DNA of 64,000 bases from Palsa-1447 sp964414785 (GTDB lineage: Bacteria > Verrucomicrobiota > Verrucomicrobiia > Opitutales > Opitutaceae), in NCBI GenBank assembly GCA_964414785.1, contig CAYPXZ010000020.1:1-64000 (forward strand), read 5' to 3'. A model generated the notes under the pieces. It saw only the letters and a list, made by a program, of their open reading frames with translations, was not told the DNA's origin and did no database searches. How positions within the stretch are numbered: the first letter of the stretch is position 1; the number at the start of each line of letters is the position of its first letter. The position numbers and the translations under genes were made by a program. Positions 50,596 through 58,635 of this stretch are shown one piece after another.

Positions 50596-52800
50596 TCAGG
50601 ACTGGATGGGCGCAGCCGCCGGGGCGTCGCCCTGCTTCTGTGCTTCCATCTCCTTCATGGCGGCCTTGCGCGAGAGCCGCACCTTGCCGGAGCGCTCGTC
50701 GACGCCGATGCACTTCACCCAGATCATGTCGCCCATCTTGACGACGTCCTCGGTGCGGCGCACGCGGAAGTCCGCGAGCTCCGAGATGTGGACGAGGCCC
50801 TCCTTGCCGGGCGTGCACTCGACGAAGCAGCCGAAGTCCTTGATGCCGGTGACGCGGCCGTTGTAGAGCTTTCCGATCTCGATCGGGGCGCCGCCGCCAC
50901 CGCCGCCGCCTCCACCGGCTCCACCGCATAGTCCGTCGATCTCCTGGATCGCGCGGGCCATGGCCTCGCCGTTGTTCGAGTAGATGAAGACCTTGCCCGA
51001 GTCGTCCTCGGCAATGTCGATCTGGGCGCCGGTCGTCTCGGTGATGCGCCGGATGGTCTTTCCGCCGGGCCCGATGAGCAGGCCGATCTTCTCCGGGTCG
51101 ATCTGGATCGTCTGGATGCGGGGAGCGTACTTGCTCAGGTCGGCGCGGGGCGCCGGCATGACGGCAAGCATCTTCCGCAGGATCTCGATGCGCGCGTCGC
51201 GGGCCTGGAAGATGGCGGCCTTTGCGATCTCAAACGGCAGGCCGTTGATCTTCAGGTCGAGCTGGAAGCCCGTGATGCCCTTGGTCGTCCCGGCGAGCTT
51301 GAAGTCCATGTCACCGAAGTGGTCCTCTTCACCGATGATGTCGGTGATCGTGACCCACTTGGCGATCGAGCCGTCGGCGGCGTTGTCCGTCATCAGGCCG
51401 CAGGAGATGCCGGCGACCGGGGCGATGATCGGGACGCCCGCGTCCATGAGGGACAGGCAGCCGCCGCAGATCGAGGCCATCGAGGTCGAGCCGTTCGAGG
51501 CCATGATCTCGGAGACGACGCGGATGGAGTAGGGGAAGGCGTCCTCCGGGGGGAGGATCGGCACGAGCGAGCGCTCGGCCAGGGCCCCGTGGCCGATCTC
51601 GCGGCGGCCTGGGGAGCCAAAGCGCCCCGTTTCACCCACTGAGAACGGGGGGAAATTGTAGTGGAGCATGAAGCTCTTCGAGGTGGCGCCGCCGGTCAGG
51701 CCGTCCATGTCCTGGGCCTCCTTGGTGGGCCCAAGGGTGGTGATGACCATGGCCTGGGTGTCGCCGCGCTCGAAGATGGCGCTTCCGTGGACCATGGGAA
51801 GGACGCCGGCCTCGCAGCCGATCTGCCTTAGGGTCTTGGAGTCACGGCCGTCGGCGCGCACCCCGCGCTCGAGGACCGTCTTGCGGTAGGCCTTGTACTG
51901 GAGGTCCTCGAAGACGACGTTGAGGTCGACGTCGGTGAACTTGCCCTCGCCCAGCTCGGCGACGAGAGCGGCCTTGGCCTCCTCCTTGATCGCCTTGACG
52001 TTCGCACCGCGGGCGGCCTTCTCCTTGCCGAAGATGGCGTCAGGGATCTTGGGGCCGGCGACGCGCTCGATGATCGCGCGGGCCTCGGGTGAGGCGCCGA
52101 CGATCGGGAAGACGGCCTTCGGCTTGCCGGCGAGGGAGACGAGCTCCCGGATCGCCTTGATGATCGGCTGGATCGCCTTGTGGGCGAATTCCAGGGCCTC
52201 GATGAAGCGCTCCTCGGGGAGCTGGTCGGCGCTGCCCTCGATCATCAGCATGTCCTTCTCATTGCCGACGTAGATCAGGTCGAGCGAGGACGAGAACATC
52301 TGCTCGATGGTCGGGTTGGCGACGAACTGGCCGTCGACGAGCCCGATGCGCGAGGCGGCGATGGGGCCGTTCCACGGGATGTCGGAGATCGCAAGGGCGG
52401 CGCTGGCGCCGTTGACCATGGCGATGTCGGCCTCGTTCTTCTGGTCGGCCGAAAGGAGGATGCCGACGATCTGGACCTCATTGAGGAAGCCCTCGGGGAA
52501 GAGCGGGCGGCAGGGGCGGTCGCACAGGCGCGACGTCAGGATTTCCTTCTCCGTCGGCCGGCCCTCGCGCTTGAAATAGCCGCCCGGGAAGCGTCCCGCC
52601 GCGTGGTACTTCTCGCGGTAGTCCACCGTCAGGGGGAACCAGTCCTGGCCCGGCTTGGTGGTTGAGGCGACGGTCGCTGCGACGAACACGTTGGTGTCGC
52701 CGACGGTCACGTTGACGGCGCCGTTGGCAAGTTTGCCGATCGAGCCGGTTGAGAATTGGATCCCGTATTCCGGGACGGTGACGTTATGTTTCTGATTCAT
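50596..52800 (-). CDS. pnp: polyribonucleotide nucleotidyltransferase (PNPase)
   Basis: A 734-residue 3'-5' exoribonuclease of the RNA degradosome. Two RNase PH-like domains (about 1-210 and 300-540), with the phosphorolytic region RREIGHGALAERSL in the second, flank an alpha-helical domain. A KH domain (IGLLIGPGGKTIRRI) and a C-terminal S1 domain (IGKLYNGRVTGIKDFGCFVE) follow. Between KH and S1 is a run of twelve codons that are nearly all glycine (50890-50925), not usual in the family. Start ATG at 52800. Its leader contains two large hairpins and begins after rpsO. Confidence 0.97.
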   Translation of the reverse strand: MNQKHNVTVPEYGIQFSTGSIGKLANGAVNVTVGDTNVFVAATVASTTKPGQDWFPLTVDYREKYHAAGRFPGGYFKREGRPTEKEILTSRLCDRPCRPLFPEGFLNEVQIVGILLSADQKNEADIAMVNGASAALAISDIPWNGPIAASRIGLVDGQFVANPTIEQMFSSSLDLIYVGNEKDMLMIEGSADQLPEERFIEALEFAHKAIQPIIKAIRELVSLAGKPKAVFPIVGASPEARAIIERVAGPKIPDAIFGKEKAARGANVKAIKEEAKAALVAELGEGKFTDVDLNVVFEDLQYKAYRKTVLERGVRADGRDSKTLRQIGCEAGVLPMVHGSAIFERGDTQAMVITTLGPTKEAQDMDGLTGGATSKSFMLHYNFPPFSVGETGRFGSPGRREIGHGALAERSLVPILPPEDAFPYSIRVVSEIMASNGSTSMASICGGCLSLMDAGVPIIAPVAGISCGLMTDNAADGSIAKWVTITDIIGEEDHFGDMDFKLAGTTKGITGFQLDLKINGLPFEIAKAAIFQARDARIEILRKMLAVMPAPRADLSKYAPRIQTIQIDPEKIGLLIGPGGKTIRRITETTGAQIDIAEDDSGKVFIYSNNGEAMARAIQEIDGLCGGAGGGGGGGGGAPIEIGKLYNGRVTGIKDFGCFVECTPGKEGLVHISELADFRVRRTEDVVKMGDMIWVKCIGVDERSGKVRLSRKAAMKEMEAQKQGDAPAAAPIQS

Positions 52801-52932
52801 GTCTTTGATTTCGGTTTTCTTAAGTGACGTCCGACGGCGGATTCTTTTGGGATGCCGGCGGGTGGGGTTGGGATTGCCGTCCGGCGCGCAGGCCGGTCGG
52901 GCTTTCGTCGGTCTCGCTACAAGACTCGAGAG

Positions 52933-52981
52933 ATTTCCGTTTGCCGCCCCGGGATCGAGGGCCCAGGCGGCAAACGGAAAT
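52933..52981 (-). promoter_or_regulatory. 16-bp hairpin in the pnp leader
   Basis: ATTTCCGTTTGCCGCC at 52933-52948 is the perfect reverse complement of GGCGGCAAACGGAAAT at 52966-52981, with a 17-base loop. It lies 133 bases upstream of the pnp start codon. In E. coli the pnp leader folds into a long stem that RNase III cuts, after which PNPase represses its own synthesis. This hairpin is placed to do the same, but that role is inferred from position and known biology. Confidence 0.7.
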
Positions 52982-53013
52982 GTCCCGGTTCTGTGTCGAG
53001 CGTCCTAATGACA

Positions 53014-53042
53014 ACAGGCGACCCGCGGATCGGGTCGCCTGT
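53014..53042 (-). terminator. 12-bp hairpin after rpsO
   Basis: ACAGGCGACCCG at 53014-53025 is the perfect reverse complement of CGGGTCGCCTGT at 53031-53042, with a 5-base loop. It starts 13 bases after the rpsO stop on the minus strand. No T tract follows on the minus strand (the next bases are TCATTAGG), so it is either a partial terminator or an mRNA-stabilising/processing stem between rpsO and pnp. Confidence 0.6.
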
Positions 53043-53054
53043 GTGGCGAAAGCG

Positions 53055-53318
53055 TTATTTGCGCAGATTTAGCTTCTGCAGCAGTTCGTTGTACTTGGGC
53101 AGATTATGGTGCTTGAGGTAATCGAGCAGCTTGCGGCGTCGGCTCGCCATCTGCAGCAGTCCGCGGCGGGAGTGGAAGTCCTTCCTGTGGGTGCGCAGGT
53201 GCTCGGTCAGGTGGTTGATGCGTGCGGTAAGGAGAGCGATTTGCACTTCGCTCGATCCGGTGTCCTTCTCGTGGGTTTTGTACTCTGCGATGATTTCTGG
53301 CTTAACGACTGTAGGCAT
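53055..53318 (-). CDS. rpsO: 30S ribosomal protein S15
   Basis: An 87-residue protein of normal S15 length with the family pattern: HEKDTGSSEVQIALLTARIN, then HLRTHRKDFHSRRGLLQM and KLLDYLKHHN. S15 binds 16S rRNA helices early in 30S assembly and in E. coli represses its own mRNA. Start ATG at 53318. It is followed by pnp across a 254-base region rich in hairpins, the same rpsO-pnp order as in many bacteria. Confidence 0.98.
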   Translation of the reverse strand: MPTVVKPEIIAEYKTHEKDTGSSEVQIALLTARINHLTEHLRTHRKDFHSRRGLLQMASRRRKLLDYLKHHNLPKYNELLQKLNLRK

Positions 53319-53545
53319 TTGTTATGTAGTTGGGTTGCATGACTGTAGGGAGCCCTTTTCAAGGCCCCGTGCCGCCCGCCTCGCCTAGGGGAGTGCCCCG
53401 GGCTCAGCCGGCGTCACCGTTCCAGCCCGGCGGGATGCCGGACCAGTCATGGCGGGCCCCTCAACTGACGGGAACCCACTGACGCAAGGGAATAACTTCA
53501 AAAACCGGGGTCCAAGGCGCAAGGCCAAAATGAGGGCCCTTTGGG

Positions 53546-53932
53546 TCACCCCTGGATGAGGTGAAGCTGCTTCACCCCGGCGCATCCCGGGATCCGCTTG
53601 ATGCGCTCAAGGATTTCGGCCCGGTTGAGGAAGAGCTCGTTGCGGACGACGGCGTGGGTTGCGTGGACGATGAGGCGCCCGCGCTCGTCGATGCGCACGG
53701 CATTTGAGTAGGAGGCGTTTGCGGGCCCGACCACCTCGGACCAGTGGTCCCGGATCGCCTGCTCCGCGGTCGGCATCCCGATCCCGTACTTCGCCTTCAG
53801 CCCCTCGATCAACTCGGCGACCCCCTGCGACGGTTTCCTGCGGATGCCGCGCGGGTCCTCGGAGGGTATCCTCCTCAAGGAGGAGATGAGGTCCTCGGCA
53901 ATCCTGCCAAACCTGTGCGGTTCGTCGGCCAT
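53546..53932 (-). CDS. DUF721/DciA-like protein
   Basis: A 128-residue protein. The core IRDHWSEVVGPANASYSNAVRIDERGRLIVHATH, with NELFLNRAEILERIKR after it, matches DUF721, whose best known member DciA loads the replicative helicase DnaB in bacteria without DnaC. The N-terminal 45 residues are variable and charged. Start ATG at 53932 with 3 bases to the GT9 stop. The gap to rpsO (53319-53545, 227 bases) has no gene. Confidence 0.85.
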   Translation of the reverse strand: MADEPHRFGRIAEDLISSLRRIPSEDPRGIRRKPSQGVAELIEGLKAKYGIGMPTAEQAIRDHWSEVVGPANASYSNAVRIDERGRLIVHATHAVVRNELFLNRAEILERIKRIPGCAGVKQLHLIQG

Positions 53933-53935
53933 GGC

Positions 53936-54970
53936 TCAGGAGGGGGCGGCCGCCAGGGCCGCCCTGACGGCGCCGAAGACCTGGTCGACCGTGTGCCTTC
54001 GCACGCAGAGGGTGCGGTAGGAGTCGGCGGGGACGCATTTTCCCGGGGCGACGCATTCGGTGCAGGGCATTGGGGGCACAAGCTGGGTATGGCCCTCGCC
54101 GTGGGGCTTGAAAAGCACCGGATTCTGCGAGCCGTAGAGGGCGACGACGGGCGTTCCGACCGCGGCGGCGACGTGCATGGGTCCGCTGTCGTGGCAGAGG
54201 AGGACCGAGGAGGCGCCGGCAAGGGCCGCGAACCGTTCGAGCGACGGCGGGTCCTCGACCACGAGCAGGTGGGTGCGCGCCTTGGAGCGGACCGAGGCGA
54301 CCAGGTCCCGGTCGCCCGGGCCGCCCACCAGGACGGCCTGGACGCCGAGCTCGTCCTGGGCGCGGTCGCAGACGGCCGCGAACCGGTCCGCCTGCCAGAT
54401 CCTCCAGGGGCTCCTGCTGCCGGGATGGACGAGGAGGGTCTTGCCCTGGGCGCCCACGAAGCGCCGCCACTCAAGGACGTCGGCCTCGCGGGGGACGAGG
54501 CGCACCTGCCTCGAGGCGATCGGGACCCCCGCGGGCGCCAGCGCCTTCAGGTAGTACTCGCTGATCGGCTGGTTCTCGTGCTCGGCCTCCGGCTCATAGA
54601 CCACGTGGCTGTAGAGGGACGGAAGCTTCACCCGGTGGGATCCGTGGTGGAGCGTGACCCGAAGGGGGGCCCCGCTCAGCCGCGAGACGAGCGCCGTCTT
54701 CTCCGTGTTGTCGATGTCGAGGACGTGGGTGTAGCCCGCGCGGCGGATTGCCGCGATGAACCCCGGCCACTGCGCGAGGCCGCGGGGAAGGCATACGACC
54801 CGGTCCACGTCGGGGTTGAGCGAAAGGATCCCAGCCCAGCGCGCCTCGACCAGCGCCTCGATCTGCGCCTTGGGCCAGTAAAGCCGCAGGTTCCTTAGGA
54901 GCGAGCCCAGGAGCACGATGTCCCCCAGGTACCGGCGCCGGATGACGAGGATCCTCGGGATCTCGGGCAT
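53936..54970 (-). CDS. glycosyltransferase family 9 (heptosyltransferase-like)
   Basis: A 344-residue GT9 protein. The N-terminal RILVIRRRYLGDIVLLGSLL is the GT9 opening, and the C-terminal domain has LLVHPGSRSPWRIWQADRFA and CHDSGPMHVAAAVGTPVVALYG, the latter forming the nucleotide-sugar site. GT9 enzymes add heptose to LPS core. A cysteine cluster (PPMPCTECVAPGKCVP) near residue 305-325 is like those seen in many bacterial GT9 members. It lies between dciA and msbA, consistent with LPS assembly. Confidence 0.9.
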   Translation of the reverse strand: MPEIPRILVIRRRYLGDIVLLGSLLRNLRLYWPKAQIEALVEARWAGILSLNPDVDRVVCLPRGLAQWPGFIAAIRRAGYTHVLDIDNTEKTALVSRLSGAPLRVTLHHGSHRVKLPSLYSHVVYEPEAEHENQPISEYYLKALAPAGVPIASRQVRLVPREADVLEWRRFVGAQGKTLLVHPGSRSPWRIWQADRFAAVCDRAQDELGVQAVLVGGPGDRDLVASVRSKARTHLLVVEDPPSLERFAALAGASSVLLCHDSGPMHVAAAVGTPVVALYGSQNPVLFKPHGEGHTQLVPPMPCTECVAPGKCVPADSYRTLCVRRHTVDQVFGAVRAALAAAPS

Positions 54971-54993
54971 GGGTTCTAGTTGTGGGGCGCCGA

Positions 54994-56742
54994 TCAGGAG
55001 GCCTCGGTCCGCTGGCGGTCGTACAGCGCGCGGTAGAGCCCGTCGACCGCGTAGAGCTCGGAATGGGCCCCCCGGGCGACGATCGAGCCCTTGTCGAAGA
55101 CAAGGATGAGCGAGGCGTCGCGTATCGTGCTGAAGCGATGGGCGATAATCAGGACCGTCTTACCGACGACCAATTTCCGGAGGGCGTCCTGGATCATCTG
55201 CTCGCTCTGCGAGTCGAGGGCCGACGTCGCCTCGTCAAGGATGAGGATCGGGGCGTTGCGCAGGAAGGCGCGGGCGACCGCGAGGCGCTGCTTCTGCCCG
55301 CCGGAGAGCCGCGCTCCGCGCTCGCCGACGATCGTGTCGTAGCCGTTCGGAAAGGAACGTATGAACTCGTCCGCGTGCGCCTGGACCGCTGCGGCCCTCA
55401 CCTCCTGCGGGGTCGCGTCGAGGCGGCCGAGGAGCAGGTTATTGTGCACGGTGTCGTTGAAGAGCATCGGGTCCTGCGAGACCAGGGCGATGTTCCTCCT
55501 CAGATCCGCAAGGCGCATCCTGCGGATGTCGATCCCGTCGATCGAGATCGTGCCCTTGTCCGCGTCGAAAAAGCGGGGCACGAGGTTCGCGAAGGTCGTC
55601 TTTCCGGCGCCGCTCGGCCCCACCAGGGCGCATACCGTGCCCGCCGGGATTTCAACGGAGACATCTTTAAGGACGGGCTCGTCGGACTTGTAGGCGAACG
55701 TCACGCTCCCGAAGGTGAGGTCGCCGCGGACCCGCCCGACCGTCGCCGGGTTTGGCGGGTCCCGCAGGGTCACCGGCTCGTGGAAGACGACCTCGAGGCG
55801 GTCGAGGGAGGCCTCGCCCCGCTTGATCTCGTTGTTGATGGCCCCGAGCTTCTTCACCGGGTCGTAGCTCATGTAGAGCGCCGCGACGATCGTCAGGAAC
55901 GACTTGAGCTGCACCCCGGCGTAGAAGGCGTAGATGAAGACGACTGCGATGCCGAAGGCGGAGATGATCTCGATCGCGGGCGTCAGGGCCTGGGCGTACT
56001 TCGCGACCTTCAGCTGCACCTTGATCAGGGCGGAGGTTTCCCGCGCGAAGGCGACGGCCTGGCGCTCCTCGAGGCCGAACGCCCGGACCTCCTTCGCGGC
56101 GCCCAGGTTCTCGGCCAGGCTGTTTGTGACCGAGCCCATCTGCGTCTGCATTTGGTAGGCGCGTTTAACGAGCTTCTTGCCGACGTAGCGGATCGGGAAG
56201 ACGCACAGGGGGATGATCGCGAGGCACGCGACCATGAGGGCGCTTCCCTTCTCGTGCGAGGTCACGTAGACGACGGCGCCGAGCGCGAAGATCAGCGTTG
56301 CCGGCTGCTTCATGCCGTCGTTGGCGACCGTCGTCATGGTCGTCTGGAGCTGGTTCGTGTCGGCAAGGCCCCGCGAGATCAGGTCCCCCGTCGTCTGCCT
56401 CTGCAGGAAGGCGAGCGAGAGGACCTGCAGCTTGCGGAAGTAGTCGAGCCGGATCGCCTCGAGGATCCGGACGCCGGCCGACTGGATCAGGTAGCTGTTC
56501 AGGTAGCCGGCCACCCCGCGAACCGTGAAGACGAGCGGCAGCCACATGGCCACGGCGACGATCTTCCAAACCGACATGGCCGCCGGGGCGTCCCCCCAGA
56601 CGCGCGGGAAGACGTAGTTGATCATCAGGGGCAGGCCCGCGCCGTTGGTGGCCCCGTAGACAACCCCGGCGAGGATGGCCCAGAAGAGCGTGCCCCGGAC
56701 CGGCTTCAGGTAGGGGAGGTAGGGCTTGAATCTCTTGAGCAT
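54994..56742 (-). CDS. msbA: ABC exporter, MsbA-like lipid A flippase
   Basis: A 582-residue half-transporter. Six membrane helices (about 20-310) are followed by an ATPase domain: Walker A GPSGAGKTTFANL, signature LSGGQKQRLAVARA, Walker B ILILDEATSALD and switch histidine in LIIAHRFS. Length and architecture match MsbA and other type I exporters. The LPS-related GT9 gene next to it favours lipid A or LPS precursor flipping, though other lipids or peptides cannot be excluded. Start ATG at 56742. Confidence 0.88.
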   Translation of the reverse strand: MLKRFKPYLPYLKPVRGTLFWAILAGVVYGATNGAGLPLMINYVFPRVWGDAPAAMSVWKIVAVAMWLPLVFTVRGVAGYLNSYLIQSAGVRILEAIRLDYFRKLQVLSLAFLQRQTTGDLISRGLADTNQLQTTMTTVANDGMKQPATLIFALGAVVYVTSHEKGSALMVACLAIIPLCVFPIRYVGKKLVKRAYQMQTQMGSVTNSLAENLGAAKEVRAFGLEERQAVAFARETSALIKVQLKVAKYAQALTPAIEIISAFGIAVVFIYAFYAGVQLKSFLTIVAALYMSYDPVKKLGAINNEIKRGEASLDRLEVVFHEPVTLRDPPNPATVGRVRGDLTFGSVTFAYKSDEPVLKDVSVEIPAGTVCALVGPSGAGKTTFANLVPRFFDADKGTISIDGIDIRRMRLADLRRNIALVSQDPMLFNDTVHNNLLLGRLDATPQEVRAAAVQAHADEFIRSFPNGYDTIVGERGARLSGGQKQRLAVARAFLRNAPILILDEATSALDSQSEQMIQDALRKLVVGKTVLIIAHRFSTIRDASLILVFDKGSIVARGAHSELYAVDGLYRALYDRQRTEAS

Positions 56743-56757
56743 GGGGGTGGGGGCGGG

Positions 56758-57624
56758 TCAGTCCTTGGAGGCCCGCACATCCAAGGCGTCCCGGAGCCCG
56801 TCGCCGAGGAAATTGAGCGAGAAGAGCGTGAGCGAGAAAAGGGCGCCGGGAAAGACGAGGAGCCACCAGAACTCCTCCATCTTCTCGGAGCCGTCCTTGA
56901 TGAGGACTCCCCAGGAGCTCATCGGGGCCTGGACGCCGAGGCCGAGGAAGCTGAGGAAGGCCTCGAGCAGCATGACCGCCGGGATCGTGAGGGTCGTATA
57001 CACGATGACCGGCCCGAGGACGTTCGGGATCAGGTGCCTGAAGATGATGCGACGCCGGCCAAGGCCCAGGGCGCGCGCTGCCTCTATGAATTCCATGCGC
57101 TTAATGGACATCACCTGGCCCCGGACGATACGGGCCATCGTGAGCCATTCCACGGCGCCGATGGCGAAGAAGAGCAGGAAGATGTTCCTTCCGAAGAACA
57201 CCATGAGCAGGATGACGAAGATCGCGAAGGGCAGTGCGTAGAGGATGTCGACCAGGCGCATCATGACCGAGTCCACCTTCCCCCCGATGAAGCCCGCGAC
57301 GGCGCCGTAGGTGACCCCGATCGCCAGGGCGACGAACGTGGCGACGAGCCCGACCGTTAGGGAGATGCGGCCCCCGTAGAGGATGCGCGAGAGCAGGTCG
57401 CGGCCGAGGGTGTCGGTCCCGAGCCAGTGCTGCGGCGACGGGGGCACGGCCCCCAGGTCCAGGTTCTGCTCCTCATACGACTGGGAGAAGATGGGGCCCG
57501 CGGCGCAGGCGAGAGTCAGGACGATAAGGAGGATCCCCCCGGCGATGGCCAGCCGGTTGCGCCTAAGCCTGTGCCAGGCGTCGCTCCAGAGGGAATGGCC
57601 GCGCTCCGCTTCGTCGGGCTTCAT
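56758..57624 (-). CDS. oppC: oligopeptide ABC transporter permease OppC
   Basis: A 288-residue permease with about six membrane helices. The cytoplasmic coupling loop EAARALGLGRRRIIFRHLIPN is the binding-protein-dependent permease signature (EAA...G). The extended N-terminus with HWLGTDTLGRDLLSRILYGG is typical of OppC/DppC. Start ATG at 57624 overlaps the oppB stop by 4 bases. It works with OppB as a heterodimer; the solute-binding protein and ATPases are not in the window. Confidence 0.93.
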   Translation of the reverse strand: MKPDEAERGHSLWSDAWHRLRRNRLAIAGGILLIVLTLACAAGPIFSQSYEEQNLDLGAVPPSPQHWLGTDTLGRDLLSRILYGGRISLTVGLVATFVALAIGVTYGAVAGFIGGKVDSVMMRLVDILYALPFAIFVILLMVFFGRNIFLLFFAIGAVEWLTMARIVRGQVMSIKRMEFIEAARALGLGRRRIIFRHLIPNVLGPVIVYTTLTIPAVMLLEAFLSFLGLGVQAPMSSWGVLIKDGSEKMEEFWWLLVFPGALFSLTLFSLNFLGDGLRDALDVRASKD

Positions 57625-58538
57625 TCGAATTTCAGCTTCGGGTTGAGCCACACCTGCACGACGTCGACGACCAGGTTCATCCCGATGATGAACCCCGCGT
57701 AGAGCACCACGGTCCCCAGGACGAGCGTGTAGTCGCGGTTGAAGGCCGAGTTGACGAACTCGCGTCCGATGCCCGGGATCTGGAAGATCGTCTCGATGAC
57801 GAATGAGCCCGTGACGATGCCGGCGATCGCGGGCCCGAGGAACGAGACGACCGGGGTCAGCCCCCCCCTAAGGGAATGCTTCAGGATGACCCGGGCCTCG
57901 CTGGCGCCCTTGGCCCGCGCGGTGCGGATGTAGTCCTGGCTCAGGACCTCGAGCATCCCGCCGCGGGTGAGCCTCGCGACATAGGCCGCGTAGACCATGC
58001 CGAGCGTCAGGCTCGGCAGGACGCGGTCGATCGGCCCGTACCAGCCCGACGCGTTGAACCAGCCGAAGTGGATCGCGAAGAGCAGTATCATGAGCGGGCC
58101 CATGACGAAGGTCGGGATGCAGATCCCGACCATGGCGAAGGACGAGCACACGTAGTCGATCCAGGTGTTTCGCTTGATGGCCGCGATGACGCCGAGGGGA
58201 AGCCCTACCCCCAGGGCGACCGCGAGGGAGAGGAGCCCCAGCTCGACCGAGACGGGGAGCTTTTCGGCGATGATCTCGTTGACCGAGCGGGTCGGGTACT
58301 TGAACGAGGGGCCGAGGTCTCCGTGGAGGATCTTCCCGCAGTAGTCGAGGTACTGCTTGTAGAGGGGCTTGTTGAGGCCGTAGTGGGCCTCGAGGTTCCT
58401 CATGATCTCCGGGGTCACGGCCTTCTCGGCCGTGAACGGCCCGCCGGGCACGAAGCGGATCATGAAGAAGGTCGCCGTGATGATGACCCACACGACGGGT
58501 ATGGTCTGCAGGAGGCGTTGGACGACGAAGCGGATCAT
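57621..58538 (-). CDS. oppB: oligopeptide ABC transporter permease OppB
   Basis: A 305-residue permease beginning MIRFVVQRLLQTIPVVWVII. It has an OppB/DppB periplasmic loop with FVPGGPFTAEKAVTPEIMRN and the coupling motif RTARAKGASEARVILKHSLRG. Six membrane helices are seen. With OppC it forms the channel for peptide or nickel uptake; peptide import is likely but not proven. Start ATG at 58538. It lies 97 bases after an M28 peptidase, which may process imported peptides. Confidence 0.93.
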   Translation of the reverse strand: MIRFVVQRLLQTIPVVWVIITATFFMIRFVPGGPFTAEKAVTPEIMRNLEAHYGLNKPLYKQYLDYCGKILHGDLGPSFKYPTRSVNEIIAEKLPVSVELGLLSLAVALGVGLPLGVIAAIKRNTWIDYVCSSFAMVGICIPTFVMGPLMILLFAIHFGWFNASGWYGPIDRVLPSLTLGMVYAAYVARLTRGGMLEVLSQDYIRTARAKGASEARVILKHSLRGGLTPVVSFLGPAIAGIVTGSFVIETIFQIPGIGREFVNSAFNRDYTLVLGTVVLYAGFIIGMNLVVDVVQVWLNPKLKFE

Positions 58539-58635
58539 GGATGGGCCGGCACCGGGAGGGGCGCCCCCCCGGGGGTTCGTTGTCCGGCACGTGGTTGCGG
58601 CATCCGGGGAGCTTTGTGCCGATGGCCGCGCGGCG

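Noticed and set aside
52801..52932. Further hairpins in the pnp leader close to the start codon
   Set aside because: Several short GC-rich complementary stretches exist, but none is longer or cleaner than expected in such GC-rich sequence.
53385..53585. 66-codon minus-strand frame between rpsO and dciA
   Set aside because: Overlaps the dciA 3' end in another frame and has no recognisable features.
54982..57360. 792-codon open frame on the plus strand opposite msbA and oppC
   Set aside because: It spans two recognised genes in antisense, has low-complexity acidic composition and no family features.
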